Source: Bretschneidera sinensis (Eukaryota; Streptophyta; Magnoliopsida; Brassicales; Akaniaceae). Taken from it: a DNA stretch of 64,000 bases. The DNA lies in assembly GCA_023935145.1 (NCBI GenBank), contig CM043702.1:63245001-63309000 (forward strand), written 5' to 3'. Positions 46,931 through 58,566 of the stretch are shown piece by piece. Positions within the stretch are counted from its first letter, which is position 1. Each line of letters starts with the position of its first letter. The position numbers were made by a program, and so were the translations under genes. The notes under the pieces were generated by a model. That model searched no databases. It was given only the letters and a program-made list of their open reading frames with translations, and had not been told where the DNA came from.

Positions 46931-48050
46931 TGTGTTGTGGTCTGTTTATATTTAAATGAAATGTTTCGGTTTCAATCTGTTTCGGTGCGGTGTTTTGGAA
47001 TTAGAGAAATTTTCAAATACATACATATTAAATTACATAATTTTATATAGTAAAATCACCTTTAATTGAATTCAAAATGTCTATCATACCGCTAATTAAA
47101 CTCAATTAGTATTATATTAATTTTTTCATAAGTGTGAGCATGTAGAAAATGAATTATTAGAGTTAAAAGTTTAAACAAAATTATTCCAATTTTCATGTAA
47201 ATAAGTAAGCCAGAAAATAATTGTTAGCATTATAAAAGTCTTCATTTCAAGTCACTCTTTCTTTTTCTTTTTTAACATGTCTTCGTTCCAAATCCATATA
47301 GGATTTTAAAGTTTACACATCTCAAGTGAGATTTTTTAAAGTGTTATATTTAATTTATTTAATTATTGTTTTGGTGAACAGGTGTCCAGTTCAAGTCCAT
47401 GCATGAGTATTACTACTAGTTTCTTTTCTTTCTTTATTTATATATTTTTTTTTTAGTACTTGAACTCTTGAAGTCTTGAAGATAAAGCAAACAACATATT
47501 AAAAGAAAAAGCAAACAATGACCACTAAGGTTGTCTTGTTCCTCGGAACTCTAAAGTGTACTACTAGTACAGTTTACAAGTGTACTACTATTACAACTAT
47601 TGCATCTGCAGGTTGGAGGGATGGATACGAAATCAAAGTTCTCTTATCAAGCACAACATTCAAGATATCATCTTTCAAAGAGAAAAAAAATATTATTTTT
47701 ATTTTGCCTTTTCTCACTCTTGTTCCTTTGTTATTTGTTTTGGTGCAAACTATTTTTTTATTAAATTATGATTTTGGGGTGTTTTCCTGTGACAGTTGTA
47801 AAGTGGACCAAGAACTCTGCAATATCTTGGGTTAGATATGAGAAAAGATGAGAGGAATTCATAAACTACTCCTTGGAAACACAAAAAATCTTGTGTTGTG
47901 TTGTTTCGGTCGAAACACACTAAAACGTTCTGAAACAAAACGCAAAATGAAACATAGGTATGTATCATTTCGTTTGCCTATGAAACCGAAACATTTAAGT
48001 CATTTTGACTATTTCGATCGAAACAAAATGAAATGAAATTCACAACACTG
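46931..48050. repeat. Possible fold-back or DNA-transposon-like element
   Basis: AAATGTTTCGGTTTCA at 46959-46974 is exactly inverted at 47981-47996. Further out, GTGTTGTG (about 46932) is inverted as CACAACAC (about 48040). The interior has no transposase-like frame. A target duplication is not visible. Both ends are rich in TTTCGG/CCGAAA motifs. Confidence 0.35.
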
Positions 48051-48089
48051 GTCAAACTACTATGATGTATTTTTAATCTACCCATAATA

Positions 48090-48887
48090 AAATTATGACA
48101 CCCAGTCAAAATGGGTTTACACAAAGCATAAAGGATGAAGCCATTACTTATTTTAGTAATATCTTGGGAGTTACTAAAACTAATTGTATTGACGGATCAA
48201 TTGACAAATTGAATAGTATTATTAACTTATCTATTTCCCACGAAGTTCAACAATCTCTAGTTGTGGTTGTTATTAAGTATGAGATTAAGCAAGTTATGTT
48301 CAGTTTCATAGCGAATAAGTCTCTTGGATCAAATTACTTTACTGCAGAATTTTTCCAAGCTTCTTGGTTTATCATAGTTGAAGATGTCCATTCAATTTCT
48401 GAATTTTTTCAAAATGAGATGCTTCTAAAGGAGGTTAATGGTACTATCATAACCTTGATTCCTAAAATCCTTAACCCTTAAAAATGGGAAATTTTAGACC
48501 TATATCATGTTGTAATATCCTTTACAAATTCATTACCAAGATTATTTCCAATAGACTCAAACGGTGCCTTCACCTCTTCAATGGCCCTAACCAAAGTGTA
48601 TTGCATTTGTTAAAGGGAGAAAAATATTTGAGAGTGCCATACTAGCCCAAGAAGTTGTTAAAAACTACTATAGAAACAATTTGTCTCCTAGGTGTACAAT
48701 CAAGCTTGATTTGATAAACACTTTTGACTCTGTGGATTGGACCTTTATTTTGAATACTATGAAGGCTCCTAGCATTCCTCCTAAGTTCATTCACTACATA
48801 AAAGTTTGTATTCCTAGATTCTCTAGTACTGTTAATGGCTCTCTGATGGGTTTTTTTATGGAGGAAAAAGATTAGGCAAGGGGATCC
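48090..48887 (+). pseudogene. L1-type LINE ORF2, RT domain, left part
   Basis: Frame 48095-48481 contains DEAITYFSNILG, then SLGSNYFTAEFFQASWFI and EVNGTIITLIPKI, the RT fingers of plant L1 elements. A frameshift leads to NFRPISCCNILYKFITKII, and another segment gives CTIKLDLINTFDSVDW (the catalytic Asp region) and IRQGDP at 48870-48887. The RT is cut there by copia element 4 and continues at 54912 with PSPYLF. It lacks the endonuclease domain upstream. Non-functional. Confidence 0.88.
48883..48887 (+). repeat. Target-site duplication of copia 4, left (GATCC)
   Basis: GATCC before the LTR, repeated at 54907-54911. Joining the flanks restores the uninterrupted LINE reading RQGDP-PSPYLF. Confidence 0.85.
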
Positions 48888-49381
48888 TGTTGTATTAAAT
48901 AAACATAAACAATAATATCTTACATAAAATTTAGAACACATAATTTTATAATTAAATCACATACTTGATTGACCCATTATCACAATGGAAACTTAAATTA
49001 CCTTACAAAAAAAGTGATCAATGTTAGGTCTTCCCCTTTGTACTCCCACAACAGTAGCTTTCTCAGATGGATAGAAAAACTAAATACTCAGAAGTACAGG
49101 GAGCCAAAGAGGGAACCTAACCTGTTTATATACACATCAGTAACCCTAGTTACTGAGAGTCCAAATGAGTCTTTCTATCTACAGGCCCTATTCGACTAAG
49201 GCCTACACTAGCTGCTGATCCACATTAAAAATATTAAGATGTGTACAAGCCCAAACAACAGGATCACTAATTAACAATAGTAGGCTCTCATATTTTTCTC
49301 ATTGGACCAAATCCGTTGACTCGGTTTTATAAAATCAAAGCCACTATAATTAGTGGTAGCCCACATACAAAAATTCCAACA
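48888..49381 (-). mobile_element. 3' LTR of copia element 4
   Basis: Plus-strand view runs from TGTTGTATTAAATAAAC to AAATTCCAACA. In element sense it has TGTTGGAATTTTTG at the start and GTATATAAACAGG as a TATA candidate. Confidence 0.82.
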
Positions 49382-49716
49382 TTCTCACACTTGGGCAACA
49401 CTAATTATAGTTCTCAAAATTTTAAAACATTTTACTCAATTTAAAACAACTCCCAAGTCAGAAAACTTTATTTTATTGTGGCCACATTTGAAAATCAATT
49501 TGGTCATCTGAGACAACATCTTAAACGATCCAGTCCCATGAAAAACACTATACATAGAATCATGGCAGTCGTTGTGTTCTATTATTCACACAGGACCAAT
49601 CCATGCTTACGTATGCAGATGATTTCACTGATATGGATCCAATGTGGTAATGTAGCAAGAAAATAGCATCCGATAGGGTGATCAAATAATATGTTATTTT
49701 CTTTGTCAATCCTCAA

Positions 49717-50172
49717 CATGATTCTCCGTATGACGTGCCTATTAATAGGTCAAAGAAGTCATCAACAACATGGTACGCCTTAAAATACCTCGAGGTTTTA
49801 ACAAGGTGTCAACCACAAGAGATACCAAACCAAACTTAAAACTAACATCATGTTTTAAGTTTCCACAGCATGACTCTTCGTACAACATGCCTAGTAATAG
49901 GCCAGAGAAGTTATCAACAATATAGTATGCCTCAAAATATCTCGATATTTCAATAGGGTGTCAACCACGAGACATACCCAACAAAACTTAAAATTGGCAC
50001 CAGTTTTAAGTTTTCACAACATAACTCTCTGTACAACATGTCTAGTAGTAGGCCAGAGAAGTCATCAACAATATGATATGTCTCAAAATATCTCGAGATT
50101 TCAACAGGGTGTCAACCACGAGACATACTCAACCAAACTCAAAATTGACACCAAGTTTTTAAGTTTCCACAA
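49717..50172. repeat. 152-bp tandem repeat, 3 copies
   Basis: Units start at CATGATTCTCCGTATG (49717), CATGACTCTTCGTAC (49869) and CATAACTCTCTGTAC (50020); a partial fourth starts at 50173. Each contains CCAGAGAAG or CAAAGAAG, GTCATCAACA-like and GTGTCAACCAC phrases. The array lies between copia 4 pol and its 3' LTR. Confidence 0.92.
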
Positions 50173-50409
50173 CATGACATGTCATATGTTCAAATGCATT
50201 CATACATATAAGATAACACAATATCAATGAAAATATATATGATGATCATCAATAAATATCGTAATATCCAATTATCGTACCCAAATCATAATTGGTTCCA
50301 AAATTATATAAATCCAATAACCACAATATTAAAACATAAATAACTCCCATTAACCCATTACATCAAAAGACTTTAAAAAAACCCATACTATGAACATATT
50401 TTTTAAGAA

Positions 50410-51059
50410 GAAAAAAAATTAGGCTTCAGACCTTTGGTTAGGGGATCAACAACAATGTTCTCCATTTTGAATGTACTCAACAACTACACTGGCATAAAAC
50501 ACAGTTTTCATGGATTCTCTTTCAAGATCATTCTTGAGATATTTACTCAAACTCAATTTATCTTCTTTCATTATGTAAGCTCTCTAAGAAAGACCAACCA
50601 TACCGCGAGATCTATCCTTACGGATCTCAACATCAAGAACAAAGGACGCTTCACCAAGATCTTTCATATCAAACATATTAGGCAACAACTATTTTGTCTT
50701 ATGTAATAACCCAAGATAATTACTAGCAAGAAAAATTTCATCCACATAAAGAATTAGGTAAACAAATTTACTCCCACTAACCTTTAGGTTTATGCATTGA
50801 TCTATCTTATTATCCTAAAAACCAATAGAAGTCACCACCTCATCAAATTTTAGGTACCACTAATATCAGTATGCAATATTTCTAGAATATCATAACTACG
50901 AGTTGAGCCATTTTCGTAGTTTCTGTTCATAGAAAGAGAAACTAATTCAAGACAAGAATGCAACACAGTAGTAAAAGGGAAATAACCAACATATTCTAAA
51001 ACAGAGAATCTAAGAGTATAGTTATGAACTCTCCTTTGGGCAAAGAATACAACAAACAC
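50410..51059 (-). pseudogene. Copia 4 pol remnant with large internal deletion
   Basis: Minus strand, right to left. 51059-50850 ends in GSTRSYDILEILHTDISGT, the integrase entry motif with its first Asp. Without the rest of integrase it passes to RT at about 50770, VYLILYVDEIFLASN, where the catalytic YVDD reads YVDE (50737-50748). MKDLGEASFVLDVEI follows. RNase H is almost absent: the frame soon reaches FKMENIVVDPLTKGLKP (about 50460-50410), the usual C-terminal tail of copia pol. Several stops are present. It belongs to a different copia lineage from elements 1 and 2. Confidence 0.82.
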
Positions 51060-51229
51060 TTAGAAACTCTACACATAAAGCATATGAAACAATGTTTCCG
51101 TTTTTGAAATAATTGTCCCCTTTGGGCAGACATACCTTCTAAACCGACCCATCACCTTCCCACAGTATTCCATGTATTTCCACAAATTACAGTATACAAC
51201 TACCCCTTTAGACATGTAACTGCATGATG

Positions 51230-51905
51230 CAATTGAAATCATCATGCAATATGTTTTAGTAAAATCCTACAAGTATCAATGGGTGTGCCACTTTGGCAGT
51301 TGACACCCACATCAACCCATTAAATTTTTCAAAACCGAGATAAACAGTAATCAACCTGCAACATGATTTGGTGAAATCCCACAAGTATCAATGAATGTGC
51401 CACTTTGGCGGCTAACACCCACATCAACCCATGAAATCTCCCAAAACCGGGATGAATAGTAATCATCCCGCAACATATTTTAGTGAAATCCCACGAGTAT
51501 CAATGAGTGTGCCACTTTAGCAACTAACACCCATATCAACCTATGAAATTTCTCAAAAACAGGATAAATAGTAATCATCCTGCAACATATTTTGATGAAA
51601 TCCCACAAGTATCAATGAGTGTGCCACTTTGGCAAGTAACACTCACATTAACCCATGAAACTTCCCAAAACTAGGATAAACAGTAATCATCCCGCAATAT
51701 GTTTCAGTGAAATCCCACAAGTATCAATGAGTTGCCATTTTGGCAGCTAACACCCACATCAACCCATGAAATTTCTCAAAACTGAGATAAATAGTAATCA
51801 TCTCGCAATATGTTGAGATGAAATCTCACAAGTATCAATGAGTGTGCCACTTTGGCAGCTAACAACCACATCAATCCATGAAACATTCCAAAATCGAGAT
51901 AAACA
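51230..51905. repeat. 112-bp tandem repeat, 6 copies
   Basis: The phrase GTGCCACTTTGGC with CACAAGTATCAATGA before it and CATCAACCCATGAAA after it recurs at 51285, 51397, 51509, 51621, about 51732 and 51843. The period is 112 bp, with one unit a base shorter. A diverged seventh copy stands alone near 52690-52780. Confidence 0.95.
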
Positions 51906-54734
51906 ATAATGCCCTTTACAACTTCATACGCATGCAAAACGACAAGCATACATGTGATTATACAACAGGAGGTAGTCTAAACAACATGTAACTCTATAAG
52001 TCACCAAACAATCGACAATTGCATCCTTACCACAGGTCTTGAACATAACAAATTATATTTAAATAATTAGATCAATTATTTCTCACAACATGCATATTTT
52101 CTACATTTTATTTCAAACTGAGAGTACAATAAACTAATCTAGGAGAGTACTCCCCTACTATCAACATCTTAGTATCACAAAATAATTTACTATGAAATAA
52201 AATTTCATAATATTATATGCACAGATTTTGAGAAATAAAAAATTAATAACATATGTTCAGAAATAAATATTTATTGAACCTAAAAATTTCAGAAAAATAT
52301 GCAAATTATTATAAAATAATAATTAATCCCAATAAGTACATAAAATATAAATTTATAAAGAATAAAATATTAAGATCTAACACATCTTTTACTCTATATA
52401 TTAATATATCATAACATTGAAATATATTTTACATGCTCAAAATTAATTATTGCCGATAAATGCACCAATTGAGCAAATATGTTTTAGAAATTTTAAAAAG
52501 GCTGCATATTTTCTATAATTTTTAACTTTCACATTTTCTATATATTCCCATGAAAGTAGAAAACAAATCTAGATTGAAATAAATTCCATCAAATATTTTA
52601 TATCAACTTCTAAATTAAAACACACAATTACCCCCTTTGGGTAGGTGATTGAATGCAATAACTTATAAGTGTCCTGTAACAGAAACATGAATTAACCGCA
52701 TAAATATCAAGGAATTGACCACTTTGGCTATAACCATCCACATCAACTAATGAAACTGTTTCAAACCGAGACTGATAAAATATATTACCCAACATGTATA
52801 TATACTAAAACTATATGTATGCATTTGATCTTCTCAATATGAGATAGCAAACCACATATACATTTTTGGATCAAAATCAGAACAAATGTTGCATAAGCCA
52901 AAACAAGTCTTGAATTAAAATTAATAAAATAATCATTTGAAGCATAGGTCCAGAGTTCAATTACTGCGACAGTCCAACCTTTTTCTTTAGTCTAACTTAC
53001 ATTGATTATCATGCGTGCAAGGATCAGTGCCTGAGGCATGCTTAGGCACCTGATTTACAGTGTAATGAGGAAATGTCTTTTCCGTTATAAACACATTATT
53101 ACAAGCCTAATCAACTTAAATAGATATAATAAAAGAAATTCCCAAACCCAATATACAGCTCATGTAGATATTTCAATGCACGTATCTCAAGAATACAAAA
53201 TCTCTCCATAGACCAACTAAATGCAAATAGAAAATTCTAACAAATATTTAATTCCAACCCAATTTTCTATGCAAAAGGACGATTCCCAAGTCTTAGGTGC
53301 CCATTCAGGTTTTAACGAGTGCTTAGAGATCAAGTAAACGTAATCATCAACTTTTCAAGAACAAATCAGCAAAATAATTCTATTGTTCATTAAATGAAAA
53401 ACATGAACAGCATTATGTCATAAGCATGCTAAAAATAAACAATCAAGACCCAGACCAGTCCACACGAACATAATAACGAACAATTTTCTCACAAAGGTGC
53501 AATTCAAAATAATATTATATAAAACACACATCTTGGATTACATATTTATTTCCAAAAGTTAAAATCACAAGTTTTTCTGCTAAAGCCACACAAGGAAAAC
53601 AAAATATAACACACATTAATTTAACAATTTCACATATTTTATCAGAGAATCCCCATGTTACACTTCTGCCACAAGTATGTTTCCCGCAAAAAAAAAACGT
53701 TTTAGCTTTGACAAGAAGTGTGATTTTAGATACACATTTCAACAAAAGATGTTTCAAACTTGCATTTTTATTTGATCTTGATTTGCAAAATGCAATTGAT
53801 AGGTCCAAACAATGAGTTCTTGCAAATGGAAGTACTTTATACACATTATATGAGACTATGGTAGCACTGTATTCTATACCAAAACTAAACATATAAACAC
53901 GCGAAGCATGAATTTCACTTGCTTTGAGGTTTTATTTTATTTTTGGAGAAATAAAACAGAACACACAAAATTCCAATCTCTTTTCAGCAGTTTCAGTAAT
54001 AAAGACAGTATGCAATTTTTCTTAAGTAACAAATGAAAGTTTCTTTTAATTACTACAAAAAGTGCATTCAAAAACTTCTATAGCAGTTTCAACAAAAAAA
54101 AAAATGCATAAAAAAATCTTTTAGGAAATGTAAAATCTTAATAGTAACTGAGCAAACAATGATACAAATGCTCACCTGGTCACCTCAAAAGAGCCTAACT
54201 CAAGCGCTCCCAGTCAACCTAGCTCATTTTCCCAATTAATTAAAATAAATGAATAATACCTGACGTAGAAAATTTATACTAATATTAAAATATAAATTAT
54301 GTTTTCTTTTTCACTTTCTTTAATTTCCTCAACAACCAAAAGCATGGCTAAAAGGAGAATAAAAATATCTAAAACCTTTACTTCCTCACGAAAAACACGA
54401 GTAATAATAGAGATGGTCAACAAAAAAATTACAAATAACACACAGGTTCTCAACCATAAACAATATAGCAAACATGATTTTTTCTTTAAAAAAATAATAA
54501 TAATAACATTAAACTCACTAATCTGTATTTATCAGAATCAAAAACAAAATATAAAAAAAACGACGACTCCCCGAAATATGAAAGCCGATTCTTGAAACAA
54601 AAAAAGGGTTTATCAAAAGAAAAATAAAGATTCTCGATCCCAAAAGGATTTTAGGAATTTTACAATTTCACTTGAAATTAAATACAATATTTCTGAATTA
54701 GATTATGAGAGTTCAAATTGGCCTTTTCATTTAT
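51906..54734. other. Interior of copia element 4, no gene recognised
   Basis: AT-rich. Open frames such as 53515-53892 (minus) show no known motif. Gag is not recognisable. I see no other element inside. Confidence 0.55.
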
Positions 54735-54906
54735 GGGTTTTATTGAACTAATGCCTATACTAACTTACTGACCCACATTAATGATATTAAGATATGTACA
54801 AATCTAAATAACATGATCATCAATTAACAATAGTGTGCTCTCGTATTTTTTTCATTTGACTAAATCCGTTGTCTCGGATTTATAAAACCAAAAAAAAATT
54901 CCAAAG
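54735..54906 (-). mobile_element. 5' LTR of copia element 4 (only the outer part matches)
   Basis: About 170 bp align with 49200-49381: ACATTAA.GATATTAAGAT.TGTACAA, ATCAATTAACAATAG and AAATCCGTTG.CTCGG are shared. Further left the sequence no longer follows the left LTR. Its end, CCAAAG, replaces CCAACA. Confidence 0.7.
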
Positions 54907-54911
54907 GATCC
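54907..54911 (+). repeat. Target-site duplication of copia 4, right (GATCC)
   Basis: Matches 48883-48887; the LINE frame resumes immediately after it. Confidence 0.85.
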
Positions 54912-55920
54912 ACCATCCCCTTACCTCTTTGCCATTACTATGTAAGTCCTTTCTAGATACGCTTAATCATGCAGCTCAAGAGGGCCCATATAACTATCAT
55001 CATAATTGCAAGAAAGTGAATCTCACTCATCTTTACTCTTCACTAATGCCAGCCTTCATTCACTCTGGTATTACCAGAGTCTTTGAGCAATTCTGTCGTC
55101 TCTCAAGGTTGAAAGTTCACTACTTCATAAGTGAGCTTTTCCGGAGTGGATTTAAGAACCTGTTTGGATCCGGTTATAAGTTTGTCAAACCAGCTTATAA
55201 GAAAAGAAAATAACTAAAGTTTAAAAAATTGGAAACCCCACTTCTCAAATGATGTGAAAATTGTAAGTGGCGTTGACCTCGATAAATGACTCTCTCTCTC
55301 TCTGTGTCTTCCTGTGTCTTCCCTCCCTTTTCTCTCTCTCCTGTCCAATCTCCAATCTAACGAGATTATTACCTTTCTTCGCAAAGTTCTGATCACCACA
55401 TATTATATACGTTCAAACATGGTTTTAGTGGAGCCCGCGTCCTGGCATGATTCTGCTTGAGATCTCTGCTATCCGATGCAACACAAGCATTCTTGCTATC
55501 AACGACTCCAGCTGGTTTTCTCCATACCCTTTGTCTTTGGGTTTGTGTTTTTTTTTTTTTTTTTTTTTTTTTTAATCATGGGATTTTTGTATTGATTGCC
55601 TTTTTTTTTTATATCATGATTGATTAAATTATGCAACATCTTCTGGGAAATGGTGGGCAAATCTTCCTATGGCATGACAACTAACACAAAACTGGCCCTC
55701 CTGAATACATTTGGGAATAGAATTCTTTCTGACTCTGCCATTGCAACTCAATCAAAAGTTGCAATTGTCATCAAAGATTCCAACTGGAACTAGCCTCCTG
55801 CCAAATCAAAAACTTTTGTTCAAATCCAAATAGCTTGTTGTTCCATTCAGCTTTCTCACTCTCCAGATCAAGTTATTTGGCTCCCCTCTGCAAGTGGCAA
55901 GTTTAACTCCACAATAGATA
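54912..55920 (+). pseudogene. L1-type LINE ORF2, right part
   Basis: Continues the RT of 48090-48887 with PSPYLF, then NHAAQEGPYNYHHNCKKVNLTHL and GITRVFEQFCRLSRLKV (54950-55110). A gap of unassignable sequence follows (about 55207-55610), containing a CT-rich tract (55290-55350) and a run of 27 T (55548-55574). LINE-like C-terminal text returns at 55640-55910: GQIFLWHDN, then ATQSKVAIVIKDSNWN and DQVIWLPSASGKFN. Frames shift several times. The T run could mark another small insertion. Confidence 0.75.
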
Positions 55921-56082
55921 ATTAGATTTTCTCCCCTTTTTCGGTTCTACTTTTTTATCAGAGATAAAAGTACCAGCAAACATTATCAAGGATATTTTCA
56001 AATAAATTCATTTCAAGCTGAAGAGCTTGTGAACAACTCCAAGTTAACTTTGTAGAGGAAAAAACTAAAATAATGGGTATCT

Positions 56083-56258
56083 TCAGTGATTTTCAATGGA
56101 CAGATCATAATCTTTCACCATTAAAATCTCACCGCAGAACTTTTGCGGCACTTGTTGTAATTCTCTCCCTTCTTTCCATGCTTGCCCCACTGACACCCCA
56201 GGCCCAACATGGCGAATGTAGATGACAACCTGATCATTAAAAGGATAGGGATGCTTTA
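56083..56258 (-). CDS. Last coding exon of an unidentified spliced host gene
   Basis: On the minus strand a TTTTTTTTGCAG acceptor (56270-56259) opens an exon that reads VKHPYPFNDQVVIYIRHVGP and then GVSVGQAWKEGRELQQVPQK, reaching a TGA at 56085-56083. The first codon is completed by the single G left at the end of the exon at 57875, so phase and splice sites fit exactly. Codon use looks gene-like and there are no internal stops. I do not recognise the family. The stop may be the true end, or a late intron may have been missed. Confidence 0.72.
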
Positions 56259-57874
56259 CTGCAAAAAAAAATGAATTTGTTAAGAGTGTCAACACAAAAG
56301 CAGAACATATAAATTCTAAAAGGTGAAGCTAGAATGACGGTATCGATCTTATATATATATATATATATATGATAGAATAATTCTACCAATATGTTATATT
56401 ATTACTCAGATTATCAATTCTGCCTCCTTGATCTTATAGGATCTCCTACTCTTTTTTGAGAACTTGTAATAAGTGACTTGCAGGAAGCACCAGAACTGGT
56501 TAAATTTTTATCCATGTAATCAAATACAAGTAACTACAGGTTGCAATGATTTGTAATTGAGCTAGAAGTTTGGCGTGCAGGAAACAAATGTCATCTGAAG
56601 AATCGTTATCTATATACTGATCACAAAGTTCATGGACCTGATTCAAAGAAGAACAAAACATAGGAGGAAGCTTCATGGAAAATTTAGTGAAATCAATGGG
56701 AAGAAGTGTAAGAAATATTTTCAATTTAGTCAAATATGATGATAATCTAATTATGATACTAAACTCTAAAAAATAATCCCGAAAATTATGCAAATATATT
56801 ATGAGGTTTTTTCTATGACTTTTCTTTTAAGAGTAGTCTCCGAAGAGATAGCCTTATTTTTCTTAATTTTGGTTTACCATAAGTCATGAAGACGATCATG
56901 TACTTCCACTAAGGTTCAGAAATAATACTCCAGTACTTCATCACATTGTTATTTGCAAAAGAAATTACCTGGAATTAGTATTTTTATAACGAATGACATT
57001 TGAGAAGGACATGTCTTTGTAAAGGAGATTTTTTTTTCTTTTCTCTAGTGGAGGATTAAAAAAAGCAGTATCTTCTCCAAACTGACCATCAAGATACTGT
57101 TAAATCTCTTTGATGACTTATTTTTTCGAGTTCTAAGTTTTCAAAGTAATTTATATTTTCTTTCAATTACACTACATGAGGTCATCAAGAAATATTGCAA
57201 GACTGATAACAAGATATAGTAATAAAAGTAGGTAAATTGTAAATTCATCCTTAAATTTTACTTATAATCACAACTCACTCCTATAGTTTCAAAATGTGAC
57301 AATCCATCCTGAAATTTATGTACATTACAAGCCAGTCCACTCCCTTAACTACCATTAAAAATTTTGATGAAAAGGCTACCAAAATGACCAAAATATCTTT
57401 AAATGTTTGCTGATAATTGTGAAATGACGAAAATTCCACTAAAAATCATGTGAGTGACCATGATGATCTAACATATACTAAATAATTAATGAAAATATTT
57501 TTTATTTTTCTTTAAATATGAGAACTAATGGTGAAAAAGGAGATTAAAAAATTTGCTTTTCCTTTGCATTCCATTATTTTTCTTTCTTTTGCTTTTTCAT
57601 TCTTTTCTTTTTGCTTTCCAATTCTCAAAATATCACAGAAAGATATGGAGGATTAAAAATTCTTGGTTCAGTTACAAGTAAAACTGAAGAATGAATTTAT
57701 AATGTCTGCCAATTTATATTTTACACGGTTTTGTCAAATGCAGGCCATGCAAGTAAAAATTCAATAGTTTATTTTCTGGTAAGGGAATGATACCAAAACA
57801 AGGTAATTAAACTTTGCATCATAAGATTCACAACTCAAATTGACTTTATCGCATTAATGTCAAACGAATCTTAC
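56259..57874 (-). other. Intron of the unidentified gene
   Basis: AT-rich, with canonical GTAAGA donor and GCAG acceptor. It contains a (TA)n tract at 56350-56370 and, near 57230-57400, the kind of GTAAATTGTAAATTCATCC repeat that is dispersed in plant genomes. A frame at 56500-56793 (minus) is discussed separately. Confidence 0.6.
56538..56637 (-). other. Weak candidate exon inside the intron
   Basis: On the minus strand TTCTTTGAATCAG precedes a 100-bp open stretch reading VHELCDQYIDNDSSDDICFL and then HAKLLAQLQIIAT, followed by CT|GTAGTT. Coding-like composition, but its phase does not join to the exon ending at 57875 (a stop would result). It could be part of another transcript, an alternative exon or chance. 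Confidence 0.2.
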
Positions 57875-58039
57875 CTGGTCTTGGGAAACCTTGTGGGTAT
57901 TCACCAATATCCAGGAGTCCATCCCCAAATTCATATGCTAAGTCACAGGGCTGCTCTGTTGACAATACTTCCCTAACTTGTCTAACCACAAAATATAATG
58001 GACAAAAGGAATTTGCAAATTGCGCCACAACTGATCCAC
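57875..58039 (-). CDS. Penultimate coding exon of an unidentified spliced host gene
   Basis: A 165-bp exon between a TTACTCAG acceptor (ending 58040) and a CCAG|GTAAGA donor (57875/57874). It reads GSVVAQFANSFCPLYFVVRQ, then VREVLSTEQPCDLAYEFGDG and LLDIGEYPQGFPRP. It has no stops and joins in phase to 56258. Upstream exons must lie beyond 58040, but I could not find them before the copia LTR at 58388; the gene may continue further away or be broken by that debris. Confidence 0.7.
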
Positions 58040-58387
58040 CTGAGTAATCATATTCTAGTTATATTATTGTAAATTTATGCATGAAAGAGTTTGAGACAAC
58101 TGACATTTGAGTTCAAGAAAATAGACTATATATGCAGTCAAGAGAAACTATGAAAGCCAAAAAAAATACAGAATATATTCGTCAAAAAAAGTAAGAAATA
58201 CAAACACAGGCTATCCACCATGCTAGAACATATTGAAAAAGAAGAAAAGCCAGGCACAATAGTGTTCCTCTCCATGGAAGCAGATGAAAATTTGATTCAT
58301 AGATAAGACATTAGATGATAATAGACACCTCGTTGGTCCTGCATACTCAAGCATCTTGGAGATAATAATAATCAAAACATTCCTTAC

Positions 58388-58566
58388 TGTTGAGAGTCCT
58401 AATTAGGTTTCCTATTATGTGTTCTAGTAGGTTTCTTAGTCTTACTTTGTTTATATCTCCTAATCCTATTAGGTTTAATATTCATAAGTCTATATATAGG
58501 ATTGTTGAATTGTATTCATATAATCAATTAATAATAAAAAATTGTTTACAATTCTTCTTGTCAACA
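58388..58566 (+). mobile_element. Short copia LTR
   Basis: 179 bp, TGTTGAGAGTCC...CTTGTCAACA, with terminal TGTTGA/TCAACA inversion, a TATATATAGG box near 58492 and a degraded tRNA-iMet PBS directly after it (TGGTGATCTGAGAT). The following 58567-59132 is leader-like, A-rich and non-coding. Similar in layout to the LTR at 59133. Confidence 0.72.

Larger units (their letters stand above)
48888..54906 (-). mobile_element. Copia element 4, inserted into a LINE RT
   Basis: A 6.0-kb minus-strand element. The left LTR (3') is 48888-49381 and the right LTR (5') ends at about 54906. In plus-strand view the left LTR is followed by TTCTCACACTTGGGC, the reverse of the copia polypurine phrase GCCCAAGTG..AGAA. 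GATCC duplications flank the element. Only traces of pol remain; most of the interior is non-coding and contains two tandem arrays. Confidence 0.88.

Noticed and set aside
51230..51905. CRISPR-like array
   Set aside because: The 112-bp units are contiguous without unique spacers, and the context is a plant retrotransposon.
53515..53892. 125-codon minus-strand frame in copia 4 as a possible captured host gene
   Set aside because: No domain, no splice sites and no conservation cue; composition matches the surrounding AT-rich DNA.
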